Source: Cricetomys ansorgei (taxonomy: Eukaryota; Chordata; Mammalia; Rodentia; Nesomyidae). Taken from it: 64,000 nt of DNA. Every line of letters begins with the position of its first letter. The stretch's first letter is position 1. Below the pieces are notes generated by a model. The model did not search any database. It was not told the DNA's origin and saw only the letters and a program-made list of their open reading frames with translations. The stretch is taken from the NCBI GenBank assembly GCA_026225945.1, contig JAMJFZ010003581.1, forward strand, positions 6,468,501-6,532,500, given 5' to 3'. Below are positions 34,756-46,094 of the stretch, piece after piece. The translations under genes were made by a program, and so were the position numbers.

Positions 34756-35957
34756 ATTGTCTTTATATTTCCTGCTGTTGAGCTGCAAAAATTTAGAGTT
34801 GCTAGTTTGTGTGGTAACTTACAGAGAGGAATGAACAATTACACCTTTGGTGTTAAATAAATAAGCTGATTGCATCTACCCATTAGCCCTGATTTTCACA
34901 GTAGTTGGTACTCTTCCTTCACATAAAATAGCCCAAATTATCAGTGTTGTCCTTCATCATCATTAGTCTGGGGCTTTCAAAATATTAATTTATATTTTTA
35001 AGTGCTCAGAATATCAAAGCTTGTTGAACTTTGTGAGTCTGAACTTTGTTGTAATTCTACCTTCTTTTCCACATTCGTGAAAATAGTTTTTTTTTTTTTT
35101 CCTTAAAAAATAGTTGCAAGAAACAGAGAATCCTGGCCATGGATTTGTGTGTCCTTTCTCCAGCAGGTATCTCTGGCTGCACCTTAAGCAGATATTAGAA
35201 GTCACTAATTAAAGTACCTCCTGTCAGCCTAAAATTAACAATAGCTTTTTTGTTAAGTAGCAAAAGCTCCACTTTGCTGTACCTCTTTGCTGCCTTATCT
35301 TAAAGACTCATACAGCTATTGTCTCAAAACATACTAGAAAATAGATTTAAATAAACACACTCAATTAAAATGTATTCAAATACTTCTTCATAAAATCAAA
35401 GACTGATCATAAACTGAAAAGCAATGATGCAATATTAAATTCATCAATTACAATAAACCTTTCCACATAAAGACAAATGGATAGGAAAGTTTGCAATTAT
35501 TTTAAAAGTGAGTGTTATTTTTTAAATAAACTCAAAGATTCTAATGAATGAAATACCATATAACTCAGGTATATGATAGAATCATCTTTAGTTTATGGTG
35601 TCTACATCAGGCCAGAGTGTCCCTTCAAGTGATCATCTTCTCATTCCTTATGTATGTCAAACAGCTCTGATGTCACCACATTCAAGACAACTGAGTTCAT
35701 TTCTCAGCACAGGTAATGATTCATGCCTTACCTGGGGGTATCACAGCTTCTTAAGCTTGTATCTCCTAACCTCTGTCTCATTTTCGTTTTGTCAACCTTT
35801 ACTCAGATGCTGTTAATAAAATAATATTTTATACTTAAAAAAAAAGAATCTATTAAATCAGAGCATAATGGTAACAGCCTCCCGGAGGAGGCATGTTTTT
35901 GACGCAATGTCATACCAGATGCAGCTGTAGTGGTTCAGGGGTTTGTTGTTTTTGTCT
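34756..35957. other. single-copy DNA
   Basis: A T run lies at 35088-35101 and an A run near 35839-35847. No transposon body was recognised. The 73-residue frame at 35595-35816 has no identifiable domain. Confidence 0.4.
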
Positions 35958-36122
35958 TGTTTTTGTTTTGATAGATGTCTTTCTCATGCCGTTGTGTACA
36001 TGTGGAGATCAGACGACAATTTGTTGAGATGATTCTCTCTTTCTGTCACATCGGTCCCAGGGATCAACCTCAGATGGAAAGGCTGCCTCGAGTGTCTACT
36101 GAGTCACCCCACTGGCCGCCTC
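35958..36122 (-). mobile_element. B3-family SINE, reverse orientation
   Basis: 'gtgtacatgtggagatcaga' and cgacaatttgttgagatg, 'attctctctttctgtcacat', cggtcccagggatcaacctc and 'tactgagtcaccccactgg' are the inverted B3 body and head. Diverged. Confidence 0.8.
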
Positions 36123-37214
36123 AAATAGTGTTTCAACTACTTCACCTTCAGAGAATTATGGTGAAGGAGAATACTCTGAGAGGTTGTCAGACGCCACATA
36201 TAAGGAAGTGCAATGGGCATGCAAATAAGTCAATATAAATACAGGAATGAGTTCAACTCAGTGATAACTCATGGGCTTCAAGTTAGACCTATTTAGATAC
36301 TATTTTTTTCAGAACATAAAGAGTTTTCATTGGGATTATTTTTACACTATATTTTATTATATAAGATAAAAGGAAAATAAAAAAGGGGAATTACAAGTCA
36401 TCCCATTTTTCTCCCTACCTAATAGAGGTCAGCAAATTGTGTTCATTTCTCAGTCAGAAAATAAAGAGGACAATCAACTGAAACGCATCCTTCCTTATGA
36501 TGTCTCCCTAGGCTCACATTACATCCCTCAGTTACTTCTCATAGGACCACCTCAGTAGTCATCTTTAACCTCCACCACCACCTGACTCATCTTTCTCTTT
36601 TATCGTTTTGTACTTTCCAGCATTCGCCATTTAGAACTAAAAGGTGTCTTGTTGAGACATGTGTCATGTGCTACCATTTGCCTGAGGACTTCCTGTGGGA
36701 GATTCTGAATAATTGATCTTTGTAAGCTGGAGAATTCTAATGTTTATATGTTTATTAAATTCTATTCTGCTTATCATCCTCGTAAAAACCAATGCTTAGA
36801 TTAAGGATATTAGGTTCAGGAGGGCTTCTCTTGATATCAGAGGTAGTGATGTCTATCTGAGGTCTACAGATGTCAGTTTGGGCTTTTAGATAAACTGAGT
36901 CCTCTGAAGGATGTCAGGAAAGTACTGTAACACTTGAATTGATGAATGAGAAGGTTAGGAGGAAAGAAACAGAAAACAAGGAGAAAGAGAAAGGGGGAAC
37001 AGAAGACAAAGGAGCAAGAAGAAGAGAAAGAAATATTTGTGGCATAAGAAAAGAAGAAAATCAAATAATACAAATTCTCTCTCCCAGTGAATCTCCACAT
37101 CTTAGTTTGGAAAGAAATTTTCCATATTGTAAGTATTTTTTTCAAGGCAAGGGCATCTTAGCAGTCAGAAGCCAAGGTCTAAGTGTTACAGCTTTGAGTT
37201 GGAGAAGGTGTCCC
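36123..37214. other. single-copy DNA
   Basis: No repeat was recognised. An A/G-rich stretch at 36950-37045 produces a charged open frame (36939-37220) without domain features. Confidence 0.4.
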
Positions 37215-37605
37215 CAGTAGAAATGTAACAGTTCTGGGAGGAAATGTGTCCTGGCAGCTGAGTGCCAAGAAGTACCACATAGCTAGCCATACATTATGAC
37301 AAATCGAACACAAGAGATTTATTGGAAAAGACACAGGGGGTGACTGCCTCTGCTCCAGAGAGAAGCAGCAGTGAACTGATCAGAGGGCAGGCTTTCTATT
37401 GGGTTTCTGTCAGAGGAGATTTCTAGGGTGAAGTTTTCCAGGATGGGGATTGGGGGATTTCAAGCCCTGAGCTTGGGCAAGATCCAGGATTAGTGGTATT
37501 TCAATCTCAGGGACTGGTTGGTGGTTTTTGGCCCAGTGACTGGTTAGTGATTGGCAGGTTTTTCAAAACCAGAAGTGAGCTCAGACTTTTCACCTTACAC
37601 AGCTG
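37215..37605 (-). mobile_element. rodent LTR, reverse orientation
   Basis: 'aatcgaacacaagagattta' with ttggaaaagacaca carries an inverted AATAAA at 37318-37323. Downstream are 'ctgctccagagagaagcagc', gggcaggctttctattggg (a decayed inverted TATA region) and tgactggttagtgattggca. The layout is that of an RMER/ERV-type LTR. The family name and exact ends are uncertain. Confidence 0.6.
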
Positions 37606-38020
37606 TTATATACAGAGACACTGCATTTATGGTCACTGTGACATCTTGTAAACGTGGAATGAAGTGCAGAAATATGTTTCTGAGTTCTGTTATGATTGCC
37701 TTTCTAGAAAGAGGGGTTCTATGACACTGGTTCATGGCTGTCTCTCTTCAATGTGGAATTGTCTCCAAGATAGCATTTTTCACTTCTGTAGTATGAGAAT
37801 TCTTTTCAGACTTCAGGGCCTTTGCTTCAATATAAAACCCTTCAGAGGATAAACTGAACATTTAGAGACTTAACTTCACATTTGGTTTCTTCACACATGT
37901 ACATAACAAATAAGTCAATTAATTAATTAAAATGTTTGAAAAACATAACCATCCTCTCTTTGATGCCACTTTAGTTTCTCACCACATAGATTACTAAACT
38001 TATCTGTGTATTACCTACTT
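37606..38020. other. single-copy DNA
   Basis: Nothing was recognised; AT-rich with aattaatt repeats near 37918. Confidence 0.4.
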
Positions 38021-38102
38021 TATTTATCTATTTATTTATTTAACAAAGGAGTATAAGAGCACATGTAATTCAAGAATATCAAAATGTTTAAATGAATTTA
38101 CA

Positions 38103-38108
<6 letters not shown>

Positions 38109-38143
<35 letters not shown>
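38109..38143 (+). repeat. (TG)n microsatellite
   Basis: About 17 uninterrupted TG units. A short TTTA run precedes at about 38021-38041. Confidence 0.97.
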
Positions 38144-38146
<3 letters not shown>

Positions 38147-38559
38147 CAAGCACAATCTTACATCAGGAATCAAGTAAAGTACTAAACCAGCATTCAGTGA
38201 GAATTCAAAAGACCTGTGATCAGTGATACTTTCATGCTCCTTAAATTTTTTTAAATGGTTGTTTAAACTAGCTTCAGCCCTTTTCATAGTAGCCATATTT
38301 AAATATGGAAAATATATAGCGTATCTATTGGAAATGCCTGAAAATCATACTTCCAAAACACGACTTGTTGGTTGACTTTTTCTTTTCTTCATTTTTCTGT
38401 TTGTGGGAAAGTAAGCTTCCTGAAATATTACTAAGACAGATATGTACTTTATCTTTTCTCCCTGGAATAATAATCAGTTTCAGGTTGCTGATTTTGTTTC
38501 TCTTTGTTCTTTGATCAAAATATTGTCAGTGGCCTGAACCATACTTTCCTTTTGAGGTG
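38144..38559. other. single-copy DNA
   Basis: No repeat or gene was recognised. Confidence 0.4.
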
Positions 38560-39130
38560 TATTGGGTGCTGAATTAATTCTCGACCTGACCTTTATTATT
38601 CATTATTAATAGGCTATTTGATCCACAAGGGTTTTTCTCAGCCTCACACAGTGTCTGGTGTCAGGAATCACAAAATGGAAGTCTTCTGAATGAGTACTGG
38701 GAGCCTCTTGATTTCACATTGCTAACAGCTATGTAAGCTCACTGTGGAGAGTGAGGAAAACCTTGAGGAATGTGTAAGGCGTTGGAGAAGTTCAGAGTGA
38801 ATGTGTATTATTGACAAGGACCACAAGGCCTCAGACCAATTGGAATTGGTAAAGCCTTCCTCAGGTCAGGCCCAGAATGAGCAAAGGCTTCCTCTAGTCT
38901 GTGTGTACATGTTGACAGAATACAGAAACCATTAACCAAGATTTCCTCTTCCCAGATGTTTACAGAGACTGCTCCCCTACAGAAACCTGCCTAGATTAGA
39001 TAACTCTTCCTTCCCAAGCTGTATTTAATGGAAGTGATGACTTTCCAGGTTTTTGCATAGTTGATACTGCTCCATCCGAATATGTTGGGAGCACTAAGGC
39101 CCTGGTGCTCACAGATCTCCAGGAAACTAG
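38560..39130. mobile_element. possible LTR-type repeat
   Basis: 'gtgtctggtgtcaggaatca' with caaaatgg, ttcccaagctgtatttaatg, 'ctgctccatccgaatatgtt' and 'ctggtgctcacagatctcc' have the feel of a rodent LTR, but I cannot name the family or orient it, and no duplication was found. Confidence 0.3.
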
Positions 39131-39572
39131 GGAATGTTAAGCATACAAGATTCTTGTTTCAAAGGGAAGGTAATATAACCTGTTTTTCTAGAAGGAAAAT
39201 GGGATCAAGGAGGAGTAGAGTGATAAGAGGCTGGGGTTGGGATGTATTGTAGGATTGCTTTAAAGAATAAGCATGGCCCAACTCAACCCCAGTTTTCTGT
39301 ATGTGTATCTGTTGTTGTTTCTGTTGTCCCTTCTGTGTTCTCATAACATCCCAATCAGGCTTCCAGTACCAAGCTGTGCTGGATGCAGGGATCAATGAGA
39401 AGTACTTCTACTTCTTCCCTGGCTTTGTCATAGTGTCTTGCATTTTTTAGAGAAAATTGTGATGTTTTGTATTTCATATATATCAAAAATTTATATTTAC
39501 AAAAAAATTCACATATACATACTTTACTGTTATATTTGTCTGAAATTATATTCATTTGTTTATATGGGTGGG
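39131..39572. other. single-copy DNA
   Basis: No repeat or gene was recognised; AT-rich toward the microsatellite. Confidence 0.4.
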
Positions 39573-39626
39573 TGCGTGTGTGTGTGTGTGTGCGTGTGTG
39601 TGTGTGTGCGTGTGTGTGTGTGTGTA
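39573..39626 (+). repeat. (TG)n with regular TGCG interruptions
   Basis: TG units are interrupted by CG at three roughly even positions (about 39574, 39592 and 39609), so an interrupted 16-18 base unit has itself been duplicated. It sits at the tail side of the adjoining inverted B4. Confidence 0.95.
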
Positions 39627-39930
39627 TTGAGGAGTGTGCTTGTATATGTACATGCATTTAGAGACCAGAGGTCAACATTGGTGACCTCAATTGATGTCCA
39701 CTGAATTTTTGAGACAGAGACAAGCACTGAGTCTGGAGCTTACCAACTGAGCTACACTACCTGGGCAACAAGTCCCAAGGATCCTCCTGTCTCCACACTC
39801 CTAGTGCTAGAAATGCAGGCACACACTGCCATGCTTGGCTTTTTGTAGGGGTGCTGGGAATCCAAACTCATGCCTTCACATTTGCATGGCCAACACTTTA
39901 CTGACTGAGCCATCGTCCCAGCTCCTAAAA
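39627..39930 (-). mobile_element. B4 SINE, reverse orientation
   Basis: 'accagaggtcaacattggtg', 'tttgagacagagacaagcac', 'ctggagcttaccaactgagc', 'ggatcctcctgtctccacac', 'aatgcaggcacacactgcca', 'gctgggaatccaaactcatg' and 'ctgactgagccatcgtccca' give a nearly complete inverted B4, with both the 7SL-like and tRNA-like parts. Confidence 0.88.
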
Positions 39931-41220
39931 TCATTTTTAAAAGACAGAGAAGCAAAATTTTAAAACAAATCCATATTTTTCTCATTGTTTTCTTTATTAA
40001 AAATGGATGCTAGCAATCAAAGCACACTTAGTTACAAGGAGCATCCCTTGTTTATCTTATAAATGGACAATGTTGTCAAAGGTTCCAGGTGGTCTACCTA
40101 CTTCACTAACAATCAGGGCATAACACAGCAAATACTTCTGTCTTAACACATATTTCCTTTGCATGAGCCTGAAACTGCATTACACATATTCCCTCACCTT
40201 GGAGATTCCCTGACTCTGTGGCCAAATATCAATCATAACTTCTACAAATATTTTTCCTTTTACCTTGGAACTTGGTTAAGTCCTCTGAATTATAAGTATG
40301 ATGTTCTCTAGCCTTCATTTATCCCCGTTCTTTATGCTTGCAGTAAATAAATGAAAAGGGACTGTTGTCTTCTAATGTTGACAGCAGGGTATTAAACTAT
40401 GCTTTTAACTTATTATGTTTCCAGTAGTCTTAGTCTTTTTTAAATTACACAAATTATAGATTTTTCTACTCAGCTGCTAAATTTGACCTTTAATTAAATC
40501 AGTCATGAAAATAATCTTACATTAAAATAAATGCAAATGTTTTTTGTTAAATCTAGTATCTATCTAATAATTGAAGGATACCACACAGGAGTGCCTACTA
40601 TCCCCAGTATTTTACCCACTGTTGCCATCTCCTTTCTTTCAGGGGGCTTAAAGCTAACGTATGCCTTTGAAACAGGATTATGGGAAACAAAAGCAAATAT
40701 CTATTGTCAATACCTCAAACTCCAAACACCACCTATCCTGTATGACTGACAGGACACCTACCTTTAACAAGAGCTGCCTCACAAAGACTACAGGAAAGAG
40801 ACAAGCAGACAGACTTCAGACAGACATGAAAATGCTTGTCATTCTTCCCTTGACAGATTCCTTTGACTCTAGCTCAAGTCACCTTATCTTCCTATCAGGT
40901 AGGTTTCCAATGTATATGTGACAAATATCTAAGGAAGAGAGGAAAGAAAGGAAACCATTAACAGAATTTAGAAATGCAGAGTGCTGTTCGATGCTTCAGA
41001 GTTGTCTAGAAATAATAGCTAATGATGCATTTCAACTTTGGATCCATATGAGAATACTGGGATGTTGTTTGACAGTGTATTGTGAAATTGACTTTTTCTT
41101 TTCATTCTTAGATACATGTTATCTTTTTACCAACAAAGTTTTTGGTTTTCTCTAGTTAATGACTTATTCCAGACTGAACTAATCTATCATTGTTCAGCCA
41201 ATATATGCTTGTTAGCATTT
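39931..41220. other. single-copy DNA with a possible exon-like block
   Basis: No mobile element was recognised. Positions 40643-40898 are bounded by an acceptor-like tcctttctttcag and a donor-like cag|gtaggt. Open frames through it lack domains, so it could at most be a noncoding or untranslated exon. Function unknown. Confidence 0.35.
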
Positions 41221-41562
41221 TATCAGTTTTATACAAACTAGGGTCTCAATTGTGTCACTCAGTTGAGAAAAATGTCAACATAAATGACAGTGGATACACC
41301 TGTAGAGCATTTTCTTGATTAATGATTGAATGGGAGGGCCCAGCTCACTAGAGGCAGTGCTACCCCTGGCAGGTGGTCCTGGGTGGCACAAGAGAATAGG
41401 CTGTGCGAGTCATGGGGAGTAAACCAGGAAGCAGCATCCTTTATTACCTTGCTTCAGTCCTGGAGTTCTTCATGCCTGGAGATCCCCCCAACTTTCATGC
41501 ATGATGGATTGTAAGCTGTAGGATGAAATAACCCATTTTCTCCCCAAGTTGCTTTTGGTCAT

Positions 41563-42397
41563 TGTCTTGGTCAGTGTTATATTGCTGTGAAGAGACACCA
41601 TGAACATGGCACCTCTTATAAAGGAAATCATGCACTTGGGGCTTGCATTCAGTTTCAGAGCTTTAGTCCATTTTCCTCATGGTGGGGTGACTCGGCCCAC
41701 AGGTCAATCAACGGGGGATCCTGGAAGAGAGAGTGAGGATTTCAGGGACAAGAGACGTGAAAGGACTGGGACAAGGCAAAGTTCTCAAATCAAGTCCAGT
41801 CCGTTTATTCAGAGTTTTTACATGACATTTATAGGGTGAGGAGGGAGGAACTAACTAGGGCCAAAAAACAAAAATAGGATGTTTTTGCACTTTGGACAAA
41901 AACAGGATAAGGGTACAAAAACAGGATACCCCACACCTGGATGAAGTAAACACTAAAAGGAAAAAACAACTTTAAGAGGAAAAAACAAGTCTAAGAGAGA
42001 AAACAACTCAGGAGAAAAACAGGTCTTGTGGCCAGTGGTGGAAAACTAATTACTGCCTAAGCAGTTTAACATGGCATTGATAGAGGCAGGAAAAGGCTTG
42101 GGGAGATCGGCTCCCCACAGTGGGGAATGTGGTGGGATACATCAGACATGGTGCTGGAGAAGTAGTTGAGAGTTCTACATCTGGCTCACCGGCAGCAGGA
42201 AGACAGAGACACTAGGACTGGCCTGAACTTTTGAAACACCAAATCTCACATCCAGGGACACACTTCCTCCCACAAGACCACACCTACTTCAACTAAGTTA
42301 CACCTCCTAATCCCTCTCCAATAGTGCCAGTCCTTAATGACCAAAAATTCAATGAGTCCATCAGGGGACTGGGGGCATTCTTATTCAAACCACAGCA
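41563..42397 (-). mobile_element. ORR1: ORR1-type MaLR LTR, reverse, nested in LTR-A
   Basis: The plus strand reads the inverted ORR1 from 'tgtcttggtcagtgttatat' with tgctgtgaagagaca to 'cattcttattcaaaccacag' and ca. It is flanked by gtcat (41558-41562) and ctcat (42398-42402), a 5-bp duplication with one mismatch, as expected for MaLR. Without the inner insertion it is about 397 bases, a normal ORR1 length. Confidence 0.9.
41688..42119 (-). mobile_element. solo ERVK-like LTR with 6-bp TSD
   Basis: A 432-base element is flanked by gtgggg at 41682-41687 and 42120-42125. On the minus strand it starts TGTGGGGAGCC and ends GAGTCA, so it has the canonical TG..CA ends. An inverted TATAAA (41828-41833) and AATAAA (41804-41809) mark U3/R. 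The 6-bp duplication is typical of class II (ERVK) elements. It has no internal region, so it is a solo LTR left by LTR-LTR recombination. It lacks the decay seen in its host, so it is the youngest layer. Confidence 0.88.
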
Positions 42398-42437
42398 CTC
42401 ATGGTATTCATTATAGCACAGAAAGCAAGCTAAGACA

Positions 42438-43457
42438 ATTTGGTTACATTAGTACTTTCCCATGTTCTGTCAGTAAGGAGACACTTATGTCACAAGATCA
42501 GTCATGATTAGATAACAAATTCCAGCTCACTGCAGTAGCTGCACCTTGAAGTTGTTGTGTGTGCACATCTGTAAGATCTTCCTGACTGTTCCCTCATCAT
42601 CACAAAGTGACGACTGTAAACAACAAGTAAGGATCATTGTCGGTGCTGGGGCAGAATAAGGTATTTGCCCAGTCGTTTTTATCATGGTAAGAAAACCTTT
42701 CCAAAAATGTACCAATAGCCTTGCATTTATGCCCTGACTGAGTCTGTGCCTATCTTTAGTTCAATAGGAAACAGAAAATCAGTAAATTCAACTCAAGCCA
42801 AGAAAAAGGGTGATTGCCAATATTCTCTAGCACAACATTCCTTCGGCTGTGGTGATTATGCCAAAAATAGGCAAATGAGTCAAAGCAGGTTGATGATACT
42901 CATTCAAGGATGCTTCCAGGAACGATGTTGTAGGTTAATTTAAGTTGTCTCTGTTCAGTAGTTTTCTAATTTAATACTCTATGCCTTCAGTAACATGTCA
43001 TGACTGGTAACCATTCACGTTGTATGTGAGTCTCTCTGGCCTAGTGCCAGTATAAAATGCTGTCTAGCTTCATGTCAGTATGAAACATAATCAGTGCTTT
43101 TTCTCAACTTTATGTTAATTACATAGACAATAGCACACTCATGAACTATGGTGGAAAAGACAGCAGAGTGGTGCTTTTGTGAAATCTGAGTGTTCCAGAA
43201 AGACAGGTTAAAGAATCTCCTGTAGAAGCCTCCATAAGATAGTGAAGGTATGACAAGAAAATTGTACAATCCATAAAATGCCTGTGGTCTGGATGCTTCA
43301 AATATATATAACTCACACCGGGTGCAAATAAATCAAACTAAAACATGCTTCATCATGAGATTGACACAAGAATGGAAACATGGCGTTCAAATCACTACCT
43401 TCTCAGAGGAGAATAAAAAAGCAAGTATCTCATATTAGTGTTTTGTCCTTGCAACAA
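42438..43457. other. single-copy DNA
   Basis: No repeat or gene was recognised. Confidence 0.4.
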
Positions 43458-43690
43458 ATTAGGAGCTGGAGACATGGCTTGGCGGTAAGAGCACTGGCTA
43501 CTCTTACAAAGGACCTGAGTTCAATTTTTTGCACCCACATGATGGCTCACTGCTGTCTGTAACTCTAATAATAAAATATCCAGTAGCCTTTTCTGGACTC
43601 CACAGGTGCTTCATGCACACAGTACATAGTCATAAGGGCATACATGCACATAAAATATACTTTCAGACGACACATAAATTAGCGGCTAAA
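43458..43690 (+). mobile_element. B2-family SINE
   Basis: 'gagctggagacatggcttgg' and cggtaagagcactggc form a well-kept tRNA-like head, followed by tctgagttcaattt-type B-box sequence ('cctgagttcaattttttgca'), cacatgatggctcactgctg and 'ttttctggactccacaggtg'. The A/B boxes resemble RNA polymerase III promoter elements. Confidence 0.92.
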
Positions 43691-44192
43691 ATATTGAGAT
43701 CTATTACCTCAAAGTTCACAGCAACAAGCCCAGAATCAAGAAATTGGCTGGAATACATGAATTTCAGAGCCTTTGGGGAGAATATGCTTCATTATTTTCT
43801 TGGTTTCTAGGGCATCTATAGTCCTTGGCTTGTAGCCTCTTTCTAATATCATTCAACTTGATTCATCGTCCTATTTCTGATTCTGACTTTCCCATCTCCC
43901 TCTTTTCTTTTTACAAGTCAGTTCATGTTAGTTCCCATCCCTCTCATTCAAATTGTTTCTAAAGAAAACAACACAGAGGCTTCCATGGATGAGTCAGGGA
44001 AACATTGGAGTAAGAATTAAGAAAATCATTGTAAGGATAAGAAAAAGATACAAACACAGAACACCTCAGAAATGACCACCAAGGTAAAACATCCACCAGC
44101 ACAGAAAAAGCATGGAGGATAACTTGCAACTGATATAAAATCAAAAGCAGAGTTGGAACCAGTGGGTTAAAAAGAATAGACAACAAAGTGTT
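43691..44192. other. single-copy DNA
   Basis: No repeat or gene was recognised. Confidence 0.4.
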
Positions 44193-44510
44193 GAGAAGAT
44201 ATGAAGTCAGTAAAGTGCCTGTGCAAGCATGAAAACCTGGGTGTCATCCCCAGAACCCATGTATAAGAACCTGCTGTTTTAATATGTATTTACATGCCCA
44301 GAGCTGGGAAAATAGGCAGCTGGATCACTAGGCTCATTAGCCAGCTTAATATAACTTTGGTTATCTAACTCCAGGTCACAGTGACTGTCTCAAAAAGAAA
44401 ACAAAAAGATGGTGGCTCCTGAACTCAGATGTACGACTTGTTCATACGCACACACTAACATGCATACATGTATCTATACACACAAACACACATTCACTCA
44501 TATGTACAAA
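44193..44510 (+). mobile_element. B4-like SINE with CA-rich tail
   Basis: 'gaagtcagtaaagtgcctgt' with gcaagcatgaaaacctggg, 'tcatccccagaacccatgta', 'ccaggtcacagtgactgtct' and a CACACA-rich tail (44450-44500) give a diverged B4/B3-type element. Confidence 0.7.
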
Positions 44511-44880
44511 TAAGAATGGAAGGAAAAATAATTCCAGCAATTCATAAATAAGTAAGAACTTCATCACCTTTAACTCAGTAAAGGTCCTATTTCTAAACAT
44601 GAATAATATATTCTGGAATGTCATATGAAAGCTAAGTCACAACCAAGTACAATTACAGTATAACTGAACCACATCAAAATCAATCAAATTTACTCCTTAC
44701 ATAAGTTATATCTTTCTCTTCTTGTATCTAAAGAAAAAAAAATATTTGGGAAAACAAAAGTTTAAAAAGTAATAAAGAGATCCTTCAATGGCAAAAATGT
44801 CCTCACAGAACAGTCACAACCTACATTGGAAGTAATCTCCAATTTAATTGATAGGTATTAATACCTTTAATTTCACTGCA

Positions 44881-44931
44881 TTTCTCTCTCTCTCTCTCTC
44901 TCTCCCTGTGTGTGTGTGTATGTGTGCACAT
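44881..44931 (+). repeat. (CT)n-(GT)n microsatellite
   Basis: About 12 CT units are followed by GT units. It adjoins the tail side of the inverted B3 at 44932. Confidence 0.96.
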
Positions 44932-45052
44932 ATATGCACAGCAGGTTGTGTAAGTCAAAGAACTAGATCTAGCCTTCCTCAGTGACTGCACTCAGGTTAT
45001 CCGGCTTAGCTGCAGGTGCCTTTACATGGTGAACCATTTCATTGACCTAATT
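44932..45052 (-). mobile_element. B3-family SINE, reverse
   Basis: 'gactgcactcaggttatccg', gcttagctgcaggtgccttt and 'acatggtgaaccatttcatt' are the inverted B3 middle and head. Truncated and diverged. Confidence 0.7.
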
Positions 45053-46094
45053 TGATTCATGAATGACTCAACAGCTACTTTGTGTCTGTATTTATGACCA
45101 TTCAATGGAGAGTTGGGAACAAGCTTAGAGATATAAATTAATGCATATAAAAAAGAAGTTCACTCCTCTATCTCAGGGCATCAAATTAACAGACATGCCA
45201 GGTGAATACGAAGACATAAGCATATGTCCATACTGGTCTCCTCAATTTTACTTTGCTCTATAACAAATGGAAATGAGGTAAGACATTACACCATACATGG
45301 GAATAATTTTCCTTCCACATGAACTAAATTAAGAAAGCAAAATGAAGCCAAGTGATGGTTATTTTGCCTGACAATTTAACTCATGTTCCACCAACAAAAA
45401 CTAAGCTAGCCATCTTCATGCACATTGCTCTCCAGCTCATATAAGACCTCTGTTGAGTTTGAAGAGGTATCGTAGACAAAGCAACAGTCAAATTAGAAAA
45501 AACTAAAAACACCTTTAAGTCTTATCTGTATCATCACCTCTAAAACAGACTGTTCACATCAGGTTGGAAATGTGCCTTTCTGACAGTTTGGCAGTGTTTA
45601 CAGTATATCCTATTTACTCTTACACCACTCATGTATCCATTAATAGAGAATCATTACATTTAATATCAAATTTTATGGTGATATTATTAATCTGGTTAAA
45701 ATTAACAGTAAAACAGACAGACACACATGAACGAATTTCTCTACTAACATGAATAACACTCACAGAAACCCATTCATTCTAAGACACCATTCCTCGGGCA
45801 CATGGGAGTGCTAGAATAAATGATGAACATGTCTGCCAGACAAACTTCTGTCTTAGCACTTAAGGTGCAGTGTCAGAAACAGAAAATTAATTCCAGAAAG
45901 CAATTTTTTATTGACAGCTGTGAGACATTTTTACATTTCTGGAGCCCTTTTCAGAGCTTGTGGAGTACACCCTTATATGTATGCATAACATGGACGCACA
46001 GGTCAAATTTCCATAATTTAATATAACTTTCCATAATTTAATATAATCTAAGACAATCAATCTCCTGTTTGACCTTGATAGAACTGAAAAGCAA
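45053..46094. other. single-copy DNA
   Basis: No repeat family was recognised. A 20-base tandem duplication (ttccataatttaatataa units) occupies 46008-46047. Confidence 0.45.

Larger units (their letters stand above)
41221..42437 (+). mobile_element. rodent LTR-A, sense, split by a nested ORR1
   Basis: The 5' part (41221-41562: 'tacaaactagggtctcaat', ttgattaatgattgaatggg, agggcccagctcactagagg, ttctccccaagttgcttttg) and the 3' part (42398-42437: ggtattcattatagcacag to 'gctaagaca') belong to one LTR. An ORR1-type LTR separates them, and that ORR1 is itself split by an ERVK-like LTR. This is the outermost and oldest layer. Confidence 0.85.

Noticed and set aside
39438..39704. Overlapping CVCVCV/VRVCVC frames
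   Set aside because: They arise from the (TG)n tract at 39573-39626.
43458..43530. tRNA-like A and B boxes, possible tRNA gene
   Set aside because: They continue directly into a B2 SINE body. This is a tRNA-derived SINE head, not a tRNA gene. The same applies to 47838, 54463 and the ID-type copies at 31338 and 48044.
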